DNA of 47,282 bases, taken from contig NZ_FUWJ01000002.1 in assembly GCF_900167455.1 (NCBI RefSeq), positions 1-47,282 on the forward strand, in the 5' to 3' direction. This DNA is from Enhydrobacter aerosaccus (GTDB lineage: Bacteria; Pseudomonadota; Alphaproteobacteria; Reyranellales; Reyranellaceae). Under the pieces are notes generated by a model. The model was not told the DNA's origin. It saw only the letters and a list, made by a program, of their open reading frames with translations, and made no database searches. A program made the translations under genes and the position numbers. Below, one piece after another: positions 33,602 to 43,437 of this stretch. The first letter of the stretch is position 1. The number at the start of each line of letters is the position of its first letter.

Positions 33602-34953
33602 TCCGCGGCCCTCAGCACCGTGGCGTTGGGAGCGGGCCGGTCGCCGGGATCGGCACCCCGAACGCGCAATCGTGACTGCAGCTTGCCGACATCGACGCGA
33701 TCGAGTGCGACTCCGCCTTCGAGAGCGAGCGCTGCTGCCTCGCCCGCCGCCTCGCCCATCGCCATGCAGGGCGGGATCTCGCGCGACATGCGCTGTGCCG
33801 AGGATGTCGCCGAATAATGACGTCCGGCGACGATCAGGCCCTGGATGTTGCGTGGCAGGAGCGCGCGGTAGGGCGTGTAATAGTCTCGGCCGCGCGCAAC
33901 GGAATCGGCGAAATGCCGGCGCTCGCTCACATCCTCCTTGGTCACGACGTAGAGCCCCTCCAACAGCCGCGTCTGACGAATGCCGAGCTGGGGGGCGACG
34001 TCGACCACGTAGCAGTCGCAAAAGCCCGGCATCGCCGCGTGCAGATACTCGACCAGGGCTGCAATACGCTTGCGCCCCTCGATATCGGCCCGCGTCAGGT
34101 CGCTGACCTTGAGCCCATCGTAGTTCGCCATGTGCGGGCAGTTGCACCACACCACGCCGGGCAAGGGCGTCTTCAGCCACCACTTGTCCCACGATCCGCC
34201 GATGATGCGCTTGGCCTCGCGGTCGATCGCCTTGAACGCCTCGGGCTCCTCGTATTCGAACTGCTCGGCCTCTTCGACGTGCACGCCGCCGAGACGGAAT
34301 ACCGTCGTGACGATGTAGGCGCCCTCGATGAACGGAGCGCCAGCCGACGCCGCGACGTCGAGATCGCCTGTGGCATCCACCACGATCTTGCCGAGGATAG
34401 CCTGGCGCCCTTCCTTGCTCTCGCAAATCACCCCCCTGATCGCGCCCTCCTCGACGATGGCGCGGCTGAACCAGCTATGCAGGCGCAGGTTGATGCCGGC
34501 CTCGCCGACCATGTCATTGGCGGCGCGCTTGAAGCCGTCGGGATCGAAAGCCGCCGCATAGACGATCGGTTGCGGCTTGAGATGCGAGGTGAAGTCGAAC
34601 ACGCCCCAGCGCGACCATTTGCGCCACATCTCGGGGTCCGAGCGGCGATCGCCCTCCGGCGGAGTCACGGCGAGGCCCATCCGCTCCATGCGCCCGATCA
34701 GGTCGGCGCAGAGGCCGCGCACGGCGATCTCCGACCCGTTGCACATGTCGTCGAGCACCAGGACCATGCCGCCCGAGGCCAGGCCGCCGAGATACGGATA
34801 GCGCTCCAGCAGGGTGACCGAGAGACCGTTGCGCGCGCCGGCGAGCGCCGCGGCAATGCCGGCCGGTCCGCCGCCGACCACGACAAGATCGGCGGAGGCC
34901 GCGACCGGCACACGGCCGCCCGGGTCGGCCACGAATTGAGGCGTTTCAGTCAT
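33598..34953 (-). CDS. FAD-dependent oxidoreductase (FAD_oxidored family)
   Basis: A 451-residue flavoprotein. The FAD motif is VVVGGGPAGIAAALAGARNG near residue 25, then LLERYPYLGGLASGGMV, GKIVVDATGDLDVAASAGAPF and the C-terminal GLIVAGRHYSATSSAQRMSREIPPCMAMGEAAG. This is the family of FAD_oxidored proteins often found with CoA or amidohydrolase genes; substrates are mostly unknown. Several cysteines (WCNCPHM, GFCDCYV) are present. ATG 34953 has AAGGAG eight bases upstream; GTG 34962 and ATG 34959 lie too close to it. The gene begins 27 bp after the permease stop. Confidence 0.9.
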   Translation of the reverse strand: MTETPQFVADPGGRVPVAASADLVVVGGGPAGIAAALAGARNGLSVTLLERYPYLGGLASGGMVLVLDDMCNGSEIAVRGLCADLIGRMERMGLAVTPPEGDRRSDPEMWRKWSRWGVFDFTSHLKPQPIVYAAAFDPDGFKRAANDMVGEAGINLRLHSWFSRAIVEEGAIRGVICESKEGRQAILGKIVVDATGDLDVAASAGAPFIEGAYIVTTVFRLGGVHVEEAEQFEYEEPEAFKAIDREAKRIIGGSWDKWWLKTPLPGVVWCNCPHMANYDGLKVSDLTRADIEGRKRIAALVEYLHAAMPGFCDCYVVDVAPQLGIRQTRLLEGLYVVTKEDVSERRHFADSVARGRDYYTPYRALLPRNIQGLIVAGRHYSATSSAQRMSREIPPCMAMGEAAGEAAALALEGGVALDRVDVGKLQSRLRVRGADPGDRPAPNATVLRAAE

Positions 34954-34979
34954 GGACATCACTCCTTGGACTCGAACGA

Positions 34980-35825
34980 TCAGGCGTTGTGCGTCACGTT
35001 CCAGCGCAGCATGTATCGCTCAGCGATCGAGATGACGCCGAAGAACAGCGCCGAGAAAGTCGAGCCGACGACGATCGTCGCGTAGAGCAGCGGTGAATCG
35101 AAATTGTAGGTCGACTGGATGATCAAGGCGCCGATACCCTGTGTCGAGCCGATCCATTCGCCGACGATGGCCCCGATCACGGCCGTGGAGGCAGCGATCT
35201 TGAGCGCCGAGAAAAGATAGGGCAGCGCGTTGGGCACGCGGATGCGCCAGAACACTTCCCATGACGTCGCCGACAGGACCCGCATCAATTCGAGCTGCTC
35301 GGGCCGGACATCGCGCAGGCCGCGGGTCATGTTCACCAGCGTCGGAAAGAAGCAGATGATGGCAGCGATGGCGATCTTGGGTTCCATGCCGTTGCCCAGC
35401 AGCAGCACCAGGATCGGCGCCTTGGCGACGACCGGAATGGTGTTCACCATCACGGCAATGGGAAACAGCGCCTCCTCCATCGTCTTGCGCCAGACGAAGG
35501 CGGTGGCGAGGCTCATGGCGGCGAAGTTGCCGAGCACGAAACCCAGCACGGCCTCGATCGCGGTCGGGACCAGATTGGCCATCAGGATGTCGAAACGCTC
35601 GGCCAGCACATGGGCGACGGCCACCGGTGACGGCGCAATGAACGGCTTTATGTCGAAGCGTTCGACGGCCTGCCACCAGAGCAGCAGGAACAGAAGCACG
35701 GCGGCGACCGGCAGCAGGCGACGGCGCCAGGCGAGATAGCGCTTGCGGGCCAGGAAGCGCGCCTGCGCCTCGGCATCCTCCACGAATGCGCCAGCCATGG
35801 CCAAGGGTTCAGCCTGGTTCACCAT
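34980..35825 (-). CDS. ABC transporter permease (NitT/TauT/SsuC type)
   Basis: A 281-residue permease with about six helices. The EAA-like loop, here SATSWEVFWRIRVPNALPYLFSALKIAASTA at about 190-220, contacts the ATPase. Similarity is to SsuC/TauC-type permeases that import sulfonates, nitrate, pyrimidine precursors or aromatic acids. The start overlaps the ATPase stop by one base (TGATG). Transporter genes come first in the operon, before the catabolic genes. Confidence 0.93.
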   Translation of the reverse strand: MVNQAEPLAMAGAFVEDAEAQARFLARKRYLAWRRRLLPVAAVLLFLLLWWQAVERFDIKPFIAPSPVAVAHVLAERFDILMANLVPTAIEAVLGFVLGNFAAMSLATAFVWRKTMEEALFPIAVMVNTIPVVAKAPILVLLLGNGMEPKIAIAAIICFFPTLVNMTRGLRDVRPEQLELMRVLSATSWEVFWRIRVPNALPYLFSALKIAASTAVIGAIVGEWIGSTQGIGALIIQSTYNFDSPLLYATIVVGSTFSALFFGVISIAERYMLRWNVTHNA

Positions 35826-36631
35826 CAGCAGGTCTCCAGCACCCGGCGCAGGCGGCCGGCGAGAGCCACGAACTCTGGCGTCTCGCGCAGCGGCAGTCGG
35901 CGCGGCGTCGGCAGAGGCACCGGTACGAGTTCGCGTACCCGGCCAGGTCGCGCGGCCAGCAAAAGCACCTTCTGGCCGAGAAAGGCGGCCTCGTAGATCG
36001 AATGGGTCACGAACACGATCGTCGTTCCGGTCGATTCCCAGACCTGCAGCAGCTCCTCGTTCAGCCGATCGCGCGTGATCTCGTCGAGCGCTCCGAATGG
36101 TTCGTCCATCAGCAGAAGCCGCGGCCCCGACACCAGCGCGCGAGCGATCGCCACGCGCTGGCGCATGCCGCCGGACAGTTCGTGCGGATAGGCCGTCTCC
36201 CAGCCCGAAAGCCCGACCAGACTCAGCAGGTCGCTTGGCGATCGGGCACCGGGCAGGGCCTTCCCGCCGCCGACCTGGAGCGGCAGCGTCACGTTGTCGA
36301 GCACATTGCGCCAGGGCAGCAAGGCCGCATCCTGAAAGACGAAGCCGATCTCCCGATTGCGCCGCGCCCGGGCCGGCACGTCACCAAGCACGGAGATCTT
36401 GCCGGCGGTCGGTTCGATCAGGTCGGCCATGACGCGCAGCAAGGTCGACTTGCCGCAGCCGGACGGACCCAGCAGCGTGAGGAAACTACCGCCCGGGATC
36501 GTGAGATCGATGTTCTCGAGTGCCGTGACCGTGCCGCGCTCGGTGGTGAAACGCACGGTGATCCGTTCGCAGCGGACGGCGTCGATGCTGTCGGTCGGCC
36601 GGGAAGGCTGACGGGCGAGAGAGGCCGTCAT
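35825..36631 (-). CDS. ABC transporter ATPase (NitT/TauT/SsuB type)
   Basis: A 268-residue ATPase with all motifs: Walker A GPSGCGKST (55-63), Q-loop GFVFQDAALLPWRN, signature LSGGMRQRVAIARAL, Walker B LLLMDEPFGALD and the switch histidine FVTHSIYEA. The FGALDEITR sequence is characteristic of SsuB/TauB-like importers. It energises the adjacent permease and lies nine bases after the binding-protein gene. Confidence 0.95.
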   Translation of the reverse strand: MTASLARQPSRPTDSIDAVRCERITVRFTTERGTVTALENIDLTIPGGSFLTLLGPSGCGKSTLLRVMADLIEPTAGKISVLGDVPARARRNREIGFVFQDAALLPWRNVLDNVTLPLQVGGGKALPGARSPSDLLSLVGLSGWETAYPHELSGGMRQRVAIARALVSGPRLLLMDEPFGALDEITRDRLNEELLQVWESTGTTIVFVTHSIYEAAFLGQKVLLLAARPGRVRELVPVPLPTPRRLPLRETPEFVALAGRLRRVLETC

Positions 36632-36640
36632 CGCGACCGC

Positions 36641-37675
36641 TCAGCCGATCTTGGCGCGCTGGGCCTTGGTAGCATCGAGGATCTTGGTGGTGATCACATC
36701 CTCGAGCTTGGGCGCACCGGCCGAGAACTGCTTAAGCTCGTTGTAGAGATTGATCTGCTCCTGCCAGATTTCGGGATCGAATGCGCCCCAGCCATTGGCC
36801 CGAGTATTGGCGTTGAAGGCAAAGGTCAGCAGCACCTTGGTGCCTTCGATCTCGTCGTCGCGCTTGAGATTGGGATAATCCTTGACCAGGAAGTCCACCG
36901 CCTTCTCCGGGTTCTTGAGAGTGTATTCCCAGCCTCGCGAAGTGGCCCTGACATAGGCGGCCAGCATGTCGGCCTTCTTCTCGATCGTGTCCTTCGTGGC
37001 GTAATAGGGCAGCGCGTACAGCCGCACACCCGCGTCCCACAGGCTGAGATCGATCCGGTCGGGGCCAAGCGGCTTCAACGTCGTGGTGTTGGTGATCCAG
37101 CCGCTCACCACATCGGTCTGGCCGGTCAGGATCGGCGTCATCTCCGACCCGATGATGACGACCTCGACATCCTTCTCGGCGATGCCATGCTTCTTCATCA
37201 GGGCATTCAGCAGGATCCTGGCGGTTGCCTGGACGCCGACCTTCTTGCCGATCAGGTCACGCGGCACGCGGACCGGCTTCTTGGGCAGCGAGAAATAGGC
37301 ATAGGGATGCCGTTGCAGCCCGGTCGCGAAGCATGTCACGGGGATCTTCTGGGATGCCGCCAGCATCAGGGAGGGGCTCGAAGAGACCTGGCCGATCTCG
37401 TGACGGCCGGACGCGACGATCGCCACGCCATCGATGCTGGGACCACCAGGCTGGATGACGAGATTGAGCTTCTCCTCCTCATAATAGCCCAGGTACTTCG
37501 CCGCGACCTCGCCGACCTGATTGTTGCCGGCGAGCCAGCCGAGTTGCAGGTTGACCGTCTGGGTCTTGCCTTGGGCGAAGCCTCCGGACGGCAGAAGCCC
37601 CGCGGCCGCGAAACCGGTTGCGGCAGCGGCCGAGCCCAGAAGTCTGCGGCGGCCGATCCTGCTGATTTGGCGCAT
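36641..37675 (-). CDS. NMT1/THI5-like substrate-binding protein, Tat-type signal
   Basis: A 344-residue periplasmic binding protein. Residues 1-35 hold a twin-arginine-like signal, RIGRRRLLGSAAAATGFAAAG, ending FAQ. The mature part is of the NMT1/SsuA type: VNLQLGWLAGNNQVGEVAAKYLGYYEEEKLNL, then KVGVQATARILLNALM. Ligands in this superfamily include sulfonates, thiamine precursors and aromatic carboxylates; the residues seen do not single one out. ATG 37675 follows GGAGGGG. It is the first gene of the operon and divergent from the LysR gene across 137 bp. Confidence 0.9.
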   Translation of the reverse strand: MRQISRIGRRRLLGSAAAATGFAAAGLLPSGGFAQGKTQTVNLQLGWLAGNNQVGEVAAKYLGYYEEEKLNLVIQPGGPSIDGVAIVASGRHEIGQVSSSPSLMLAASQKIPVTCFATGLQRHPYAYFSLPKKPVRVPRDLIGKKVGVQATARILLNALMKKHGIAEKDVEVVIIGSEMTPILTGQTDVVSGWITNTTTLKPLGPDRIDLSLWDAGVRLYALPYYATKDTIEKKADMLAAYVRATSRGWEYTLKNPEKAVDFLVKDYPNLKRDDEIEGTKVLLTFAFNANTRANGWGAFDPEIWQEQINLYNELKQFSAGAPKLEDVITTKILDATKAQRAKIG

Positions 37676-37812
37676 GACGACTTCCCCTCCGTCGACGGCG
37701 ATGCTCGAGCGCTGTACAGCCAACGCTATTGACTGGGGGTGCTCTAGAAAAGAACATAAATTCGCGCGGCGCGCTGCCATTTCGGCATCGCCTCCGCAGG
37801 GAGACAAACCTC

Positions 37813-38769
37813 ATGCACGCGGCGGTGCTGCGCTATTTCGACCATGTCGCCCGTCACGGCTCGATCCGCAAGGCGGCAGATGCGCTGAGCATCGCCTCCT
37901 CGGCTGTCAATCGCCAGATCCTGCGGCTGGAGGACGAGATGGGCGTGGCTTTGTTCGAGCGCGGCCGAAGCGGCGTGCGCCCGACACCGGCCGGCGAACT
38001 GCTGCTGCGCCATGTTCGCGAAACGCAGAACGAATATCAGCGAACGCGCGCCGAAATCGCCAGCCTGGGTGGCATCGTCAGCGGCGACGTCCGCATCATC
38101 TCGCTCGAATCGCTGCTGGTACGCTTCCTGCCCCAGCTCGTCGAGGAGATGGCCGCCAAGCATCCCAAGGTCACCTTCACGGTACTCTCCGTCCATCCCA
38201 GCGAGATCAGCGAGGCGTTGCGCTCCGGCGACAACGATTTCGGCGTGCTGTTCGTCGACAATCGCCATCGCGGCGTCGATGTCGTGGCCGAATTCCCGAC
38301 TGCGGTCGGCGCGCTGATGCGTCCCGATCACCCGCTCGCCAGGCACAAGAGCCTGACCCTCACCGAATGCGTCGGCTATCCTGTCGTGATGCTGCAGGAC
38401 CGCTGGCTGCTCGATGCCATCATGGCGACGGAGTTCGCCGATTCCGGCGCGCGGCTCACGCCCCGCATCGTCTCCAATTCGATCGAGTTCATGCGACAGG
38501 TGATCAAATCGGGGTTGGGCATCGGCTTCTTCACGCCCATCGGCTTTCTCGAGGAGATCCGCCGCGGCGAGCTGATTCATGTCCCGCTGGCCGAACCCGG
38601 CCTGGCGCAAAGTCGCATCGGCATCCTCGTGCCGCGCTATCGGCGGCTGTCGATGCCAGCCCGCCTGATGATCGACCATATCAGCGAACAATTGCGCGCC
38701 TTTGGAAGCGTGCTCGCCGCTCCCCGTCCGGCCGCGAAGCGCCGCGCGGCGCGCGGCCGGAGGCGGTAA
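37813..38769 (+). CDS. LysR family transcriptional regulator
   Basis: A 318-residue regulator. The winged helix-turn-helix is at residues 1-60 (LRYFDHVARHGSIRKAADALSIASSAVNRQILRLEDEMGVALFERGRSGVRPTPAG). The effector domain follows, and a basic RRAARGRRR tail ends the protein. It is divergent from the transporter-catabolic operon, the typical place for its activator, and two bases before the amidohydrolase start. TTGACT at 37729-37734 may be its -35. The effector is probably the imported compound or a product. Confidence 0.93.
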   Translation: MHAAVLRYFDHVARHGSIRKAADALSIASSAVNRQILRLEDEMGVALFERGRSGVRPTPAGELLLRHVRETQNEYQRTRAEIASLGGIVSGDVRIISLESLLVRFLPQLVEEMAAKHPKVTFTVLSVHPSEISEALRSGDNDFGVLFVDNRHRGVDVVAEFPTAVGALMRPDHPLARHKSLTLTECVGYPVVMLQDRWLLDAIMATEFADSGARLTPRIVSNSIEFMRQVIKSGLGIGFFTPIGFLEEIRRGELIHVPLAEPGLAQSRIGILVPRYRRLSMPARLMIDHISEQLRAFGSVLAAPRPAAKRRAARGRRR

Positions 38770-38770
38770 C

Positions 38771-40042
38771 GTGGCGATCGTGCTCGCGGGCGGTGCGGTC
38801 CTGACCGTCAACGCCGCCGATGAATTCCTGCCGGCCGCCGACATTCGCATCGAGGGCGCCCGGATCGCCGCCATCGGCGCCGCCGGCACGCTGGCCCAGC
38901 CGGCCGATCAGGTCATCGACGCCAGCGAGGCACTGGTGACGCCTGGTCTCGTCAATGTTCACACCCATGCGGCGACCGCCTTCTTTCGCGGCCTGGCAGA
39001 CGATCGTCCACGCAGCTTCTGGGAAGGCTACGCGGTACCGGGACAGGAGACCTTCACGCTCGACCACTACAAGACATCGGTGCGGGCCGCGTGCTCGGAA
39101 TTCCTGCTGAACGGCATCACCTGCATTGCCGACCGGCTGGGCGACATGCAGCATATCGCGCCGGTCGTCGAGCAGACCGGCATCCGCGCCGTCGTCGGCC
39201 ATACGATCACCGACAACCGCGTGCCCGCCGACTGGCGTACGGTCGAGGGCCTGCTGGAACGTTACGGCACCGATCCTCGAGCCCGCGTTTCTGCCGGCAT
39301 CGCCCCGCACGCCCTAGACACCTGTTCGGATGCGTTGCTGAAGGAGTGCGCGCGCCGCGCCGAGCGCACCGGCGCCCGCGTCTTCATCCATGTCGCGCAA
39401 AGCGAACCCGAGGTGGCTGCCGTTCAGGCCCGCGGCCATGCCGGGGCTTTGGCCTGCCTTGCAGCCTCCGGCCTGGCCACGGCCAACACCGTCGCAGCGC
39501 ATGCGCTCTACCTGTCCGAAGCGGAAATCGATGCCTGGCCGACTTACGGCATTCCGATCGCCCACTGTCCGGCCAGCAACCTCAAGATCGAGGCGCGCAC
39601 GCTGCCGCTCGCCCGCCTCGCCGGCCGCGTGCCGATCGGGCTCGGTACCGACTGGACCGTGACCAACAACAGCATGGACCTCCTCGCCGAGGCGCGATTG
39701 GCGGCCCTGGTGGGCAAGATGCGCGCCGACGATCCGACGGTGCTCGGCGTGCGCCAGATGATGCGCATGCTGACGATCGACGGCGCCCGCGTCCTGGGGA
39801 TCGAGCGGCAGACCGGCAGCATCGAACCCGGCAAGCACGCCGATCTCGCCATCTTCGACCTCGCCAGGCTGGAGGCGAACCCGGCCCACGATCTCGCCTC
39901 CAATCTGATCTATTCGATCAGCCCCCGATCGGTGCGCGACGTCATGGTGGACGGCGAACTGCTGGTCAGGAACGGCAAGCTGGTGCGCGACGACGAGGCG
40001 ATCCTCGCCCGAGCCAGCAGACACCTTGGCGCGGCCGGCTGA
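38771..40042 (+). CDS. Amidohydrolase of the TRZ/ATZ, S-adenosylhomocysteine deaminase-like group
   Basis: A 423-residue metal-dependent hydrolase. Metal ligands are H64 and H66 (VNVHTHAATAFFRG), H207, and D294 (GTDWTVTNN); H244 (AAHALYLSEAEI) is also kept. Homologous deaminases have glutamate three residues after the H207 equivalent as general acid; here it is Q210 (HVAQSEPEV), so chemistry or substrate may differ. Enzymes in this group deaminate or dechlorinate purines, pterins and triazines. The GTG start follows the LysR stop by one base, so regulator and enzyme are cotranscribed. The gene is convergent with the Hpt gene. Confidence 0.9.
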   Translation: MAIVLAGGAVLTVNAADEFLPAADIRIEGARIAAIGAAGTLAQPADQVIDASEALVTPGLVNVHTHAATAFFRGLADDRPRSFWEGYAVPGQETFTLDHYKTSVRAACSEFLLNGITCIADRLGDMQHIAPVVEQTGIRAVVGHTITDNRVPADWRTVEGLLERYGTDPRARVSAGIAPHALDTCSDALLKECARRAERTGARVFIHVAQSEPEVAAVQARGHAGALACLAASGLATANTVAAHALYLSEAEIDAWPTYGIPIAHCPASNLKIEARTLPLARLAGRVPIGLGTDWTVTNNSMDLLAEARLAALVGKMRADDPTVLGVRQMMRMLTIDGARVLGIERQTGSIEPGKHADLAIFDLARLEANPAHDLASNLIYSISPRSVRDVMVDGELLVRNGKLVRDDEAILARASRHLGAAG

Positions 40043-40053
40043 CGGACCCGCGC

Positions 40054-40383
40054 CTACTCCGCCGCCACTCCGGCCTGGAGAGCGACGCGCCCGACTTCGT
40101 CGCGGAAAAGATCGTGCATGCGGCGCACCGTCGTCAGGTCATGCGCCTTGGCGGCGCGCTCGACGGCCTCGGCGATCTGACGCAGAGCCGCGGCACCGAT
40201 CATGCCCGAGGCGCCCTTCAGCCGGTGAGCCGCGCGCGCGATGGCCGTGCAGTCGTCGGTCGCGGCGATCTCGCTCGCCGCGCCGCGCGCCGTGTCGAAG
40301 AATTCACGCTCGACCTCGGCCAATGTTCCTGGATCGTCGCCGAACAGCTCGATCAGCTTCGCGCGATCGTACGCTTCAGTCAT
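40054..40383 (-). CDS. Histidine-containing phosphotransfer (Hpt) protein
   Basis: A 109-residue helical protein. The phosphoacceptor is H53 in [13 protein letters not shown], the standard Hpt motif. It moves phosphate between a hybrid kinase receiver and a response regulator. The ATG overlaps the kinase stop by four bases, so it belongs with the hybrid kinase. The partner regulator is probably the divergent gene at 42697. Confidence 0.92.
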   Translation of the reverse strand: MTEAYDRAKLIELFGDDPGTLAEVEREFFDTARGAASEIAATDDCTAIARAAHRLKGASGMIGAAALRQIAEAVERAAKAHDLTTVRRMHDLFRDEVGRVALQAGVAAE

Positions 40384-42539
40384 GATGTGGGCTCCGCCCG
40401 GGCATCCTTGAGCCAGACATCGAGCGTCGCCCGCAACTGCTCGATGCCGATGGGTTTGGTCAGCAGCCCGTCCATGCCGACGGTCCGCAACTTCTGTTCC
40501 TGGTCCTCGAGCGCACTCGCCGTCACCGCCAGGATCGGCGTGCGTGCCCGACGATCCGCCATTTCGCCCTGGCGAATGCGACGCGCCAGTTCGAAGCCGT
40601 CCATGGTGGGCATCTGCAGATCGGCCAGGACCAGGTCGTAACGGCGCTGGCGCCAGAGATCGAGCGCCTCCTCGCCACCGGCTGCGGCGTCGGTCGAGAC
40701 GCCGGCCAGTTCGAGCTGTCGCGCCAGTATCTTGCGGTTGACCGAATTGTCGTCGACGACCAGGACATGACCGCCGATCCGCTCGCCCGCCGACGTCGCG
40801 CCGCCACTGGTCGCCAGCGTGGGGGCGCGACCGGCCGCACGCGCAACGGCGCGGATCAAGGTGTCGCGACGCCAGGGCCGGGACAGGCCCAGCAGCGGCG
40901 AGGCCCCCGCGACGGATCCATCATGCAGCGTCACACGCCTCTCCGGCGCCCCCGGCTCGATCAGCCGAATGCCCAGGAACGGGGTCCCAACCGGCGCAAC
41001 GGCGACGCGAGCGCCGGCGGTCGACAGATAGCGCGCGACGGCCCGTGATTCCTCGGCGTCGGGCAGGGAGAGCGCGAGGATCAAGCCGTCCAGCAGCAGC
41101 GGCACGGGCGGAGGCGGCAGTTCCTGAAGCCGTACGGCGACGGTAAAGACCGAGCCGACGCCGGGCGTGCTGTCCACGGAGACCGAGCCGTCCATCGCCT
41201 CGGCCAGGCGCTGCACGATCGACAGTCCCAGACCGGTGCCGCCGAAGCGCCGCGTCGTCGAGTTGTCCGCCTGCACGAAGGGCTGGAACAGCTTCTCGCG
41301 CTGCTCGGCGGTCAGGCCGATGCCGGTATCGACGACGCGGATGCAAAGCAGGCCATCATCCGCGCGCTCGAGGGTCAGGCGAACCGATCCCTTCTCGGTG
41401 AATTTGAGCGCATTGCCGAGAAGATTGAACAGGATCTGCTGCAGGCGAAGCGGATCGCCCAGAACCCGCTCGGGCGCGCCGGCCGCCACATAGGCGATGA
41501 GCTTGACGCCCTTGGCGGCTGCCTGCGGGGCCAGCGTCTCGGCCGCCCCCTCGATCAGTTCGACCGTGGAGACCTCGATCCGCTCGAGTTCGAGCCGGCC
41601 GGCCTCGATCTTCGAGAAATCCAGGATATCGTCGATGATCCGCAGCAGCGCCGATGCCGAATAGCGCACGGTGCCCAGCGCGTCGCGCTGCTCGTGCAGC
41701 AGCGGCGTGCGATCCAGCACATCGATCATGCCCAGCACCCCGTTCATGGGGGTGCGGATTTCGTGGCTCATGGTGGCGAGAAAGATCGACTTGGCCTGAT
41801 TGGCCTTCTCCGCTTCCGCCTTGGCGGCCAGCGCGGCATCCCGGGCGGCCCGCTCCTCGTCGTAGGCAAGCTGCAGGCGCTGGGCCAGCTCCTCCTTCTG
41901 GTAGGCCAGCGCGATATTGTCGTACTGCCACCGATGGACGTCCCGGACATAGGCCATGAGATGGCCGACATAGGCGCCGCCGGCGATGCCGACGAGTTGA
42001 TAGAACGGATCGGCCGATATGAGCAGCACCAGCAACAGCGGCGCCGTGGTGGCAAAGGCGAAGGTATAGAAGGTGGGCGGATGGGCCGAGCGGATCGGCA
42101 CGGCGGTGGTGATGGTGGCCAGCAGCACCAGGCCCAGCAGCATGCGCTGCAGCTCGTAGTCCTTGGAGGCGAGCATGTAGCCGGCTACGCCCCAGCAGGC
42201 ACCGGCCAGGAAGGACAGCCCGGCGAACCACCAGCCCCAGCGGATCACCTCGTCATCCGGCGGGTCGGCCTGGGCAAAGCTGCGGCGCAGCACGTCGAAC
42301 GCGACCGTCACGGCCAGATGGGCCACGAAGGGCGGCACCAGCTCCATCAGATCGACCTGCCGCCAATAGATGGCGGCGATCACCGGCCACAGCACGAAAG
42401 AAAAGTACCGGGATTGCTTGGAGCCGTCGAAGAGGCGCCGGATCAGTTCCGCCCGGACAAAAGCCTCCTGCCGCGCCGGGTTCGCCACCTCGAGCGGAGA
42501 TACCGCCGCCGGCACCGTCGGTTCAACGGCCAGCGTCAT
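40380..42539 (-). CDS. Hybrid sensor histidine kinase with pseudo-receiver and receiver
   Basis: A 719-residue protein. Residues 45-200 hold about six membrane helices without a large periplasmic loop. A coiled coil (215-250) follows. The kinase core has H259 in [16 protein letters not shown] in NLLGNALKF (about 375), DTGIGL and GGTGLGLSI. Residues 484-570 look like a degenerate receiver: the phosphoacceptor aspartate and lysine are not recognised. Residues 590-715 are a full receiver with D640 ([12 protein letters not shown]) and K in LLTKPI. ATG 42539 is the likely start; GTG 42590 is possible, and neither has a good ribosome-binding site. The signal is likely sensed within or near the membrane. 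Confidence 0.92.
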   Translation of the reverse strand: MTLAVEPTVPAAVSPLEVANPARQEAFVRAELIRRLFDGSKQSRYFSFVLWPVIAAIYWRQVDLMELVPPFVAHLAVTVAFDVLRRSFAQADPPDDEVIRWGWWFAGLSFLAGACWGVAGYMLASKDYELQRMLLGLVLLATITTAVPIRSAHPPTFYTFAFATTAPLLLVLLISADPFYQLVGIAGGAYVGHLMAYVRDVHRWQYDNIALAYQKEELAQRLQLAYDEERAARDAALAAKAEAEKANQAKSIFLATMSHEIRTPMNGVLGMIDVLDRTPLLHEQRDALGTVRYSASALLRIIDDILDFSKIEAGRLELERIEVSTVELIEGAAETLAPQAAAKGVKLIAYVAAGAPERVLGDPLRLQQILFNLLGNALKFTEKGSVRLTLERADDGLLCIRVVDTGIGLTAEQREKLFQPFVQADNSTTRRFGGTGLGLSIVQRLAEAMDGSVSVDSTPGVGSVFTVAVRLQELPPPPVPLLLDGLILALSLPDAEESRAVARYLSTAGARVAVAPVGTPFLGIRLIEPGAPERRVTLHDGSVAGASPLLGLSRPWRRDTLIRAVARAAGRAPTLATSGGATSAGERIGGHVLVVDDNSVNRKILARQLELAGVSTDAAAGGEEALDLWRQRRYDLVLADLQMPTMDGFELARRIRQGEMADRRARTPILAVTASALEDQEQKLRTVGMDGLLTKPIGIEQLRATLDVWLKDARAEPTS

Positions 42540-42696
42540 GGAAGTTGCGACACGGAAACAGAAGAAACCAACATCTCGCTGTACGGACACCCAAAACGCC
42601 CATTACTGTATCAAAAGTATTAAGAATGGACTATAAATTGTTGCAAAACCTTGGTATTTTCTGGGCATAAGAACCATCTATTTGCCGGGTCAAGCC

Positions 42697-43404
42697 ATGC
42701 AGCAGCCATCCGTTTTGTTGGTCGAGGACGATGCATTCCAGCGCAGGGCGGCCGAAACCTACCTTATGAATCACGATCTGCGGGTCATCGCGGTCGAAAA
42801 CGGTGCCCAGATGCGGCGTCAAGTTTCACGCGCCATGCCGGATCTCGTTCTTCTGGATGTCCAACTGCCGGGACAGGATGACGGCTTCGCGCTCGCCCGC
42901 TGGCTGCGGGAAAGCAGCACCCGCGTCGGCATCATCATGCTCACCGCCTCCGGCGATGCGGTCGACAAGGTGCTCGGCCTGGAGAGCGGCGCCGACGATT
43001 ACGTCGCCAAACCCTACGAGCCGCGTGAGCTTCTCGCCCGGTGCAAGAGCGTGCTGCGCCGATCCTCCCACAAGGCGACCCCGTCCCGTCTCGAACGGGT
43101 CCGCATGGGCCACCACACGCTCGACCTCTCCCGGCGCACCTTGGAAGACGATGGCGGTAAGGAAGTGGCCGTCACTGCCGGGGAATTCGATATCCTCAAG
43201 ATCTTCGCCGAGAACCCGAACCGTCCCCTGTCTCGCGACTGGCTGCTGGAGACGACCAGCCATCGCTCCCGCGACCCGTTCGACCGCGCCATCGACCTGC
43301 GCATCACCCGCATACGCCGCAAGATCGAGCCGGCCCCCGAAAAGCCCACGGTCATTCGCACCGTGCGCGGCATCGGATATATGTTCGTTCCACCCGCCGA
43401 ATGA
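42697..43404 (+). CDS. OmpR/TorR family response regulator
   Basis: A 235-residue regulator with receiver residues E10-D11-D12, the phosphoacceptor D54 (LVLLDVQLPGQDDG) and K in VAKPYE. The C-terminal winged helix contains VTAGEFDILKIFAENPNRPLSRDWLLETT and ends GIGYMF. The RxxGxDxxLxKP pattern and DWLLE segment resemble TorR-like regulators, which receive phosphate from hybrid kinases such as TorS. It is divergent from the hybrid kinase across 157 bp of AT-rich DNA. Thus kinase receiver, Hpt and this regulator probably form one relay. Confidence 0.93.
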   Translation: MQQPSVLLVEDDAFQRRAAETYLMNHDLRVIAVENGAQMRRQVSRAMPDLVLLDVQLPGQDDGFALARWLRESSTRVGIIMLTASGDAVDKVLGLESGADDYVAKPYEPRELLARCKSVLRRSSHKATPSRLERVRMGHHTLDLSRRTLEDDGGKEVAVTAGEFDILKIFAENPNRPLSRDWLLETTSHRSRDPFDRAIDLRITRIRRKIEPAPEKPTVIRTVRGIGYMFVPPAE

Positions 43405-43437
43405 GTGTAGAAGCGGGCGCGCCGACTGGTCGGCCGG

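Noticed and set aside
32399..34426. Long upstream extension of the CoA-transferase frame
   Set aside because: The extra 275 residues are the out-of-frame shadow of the FAD oxidoreductase gene; the family N-terminus begins at 33601.
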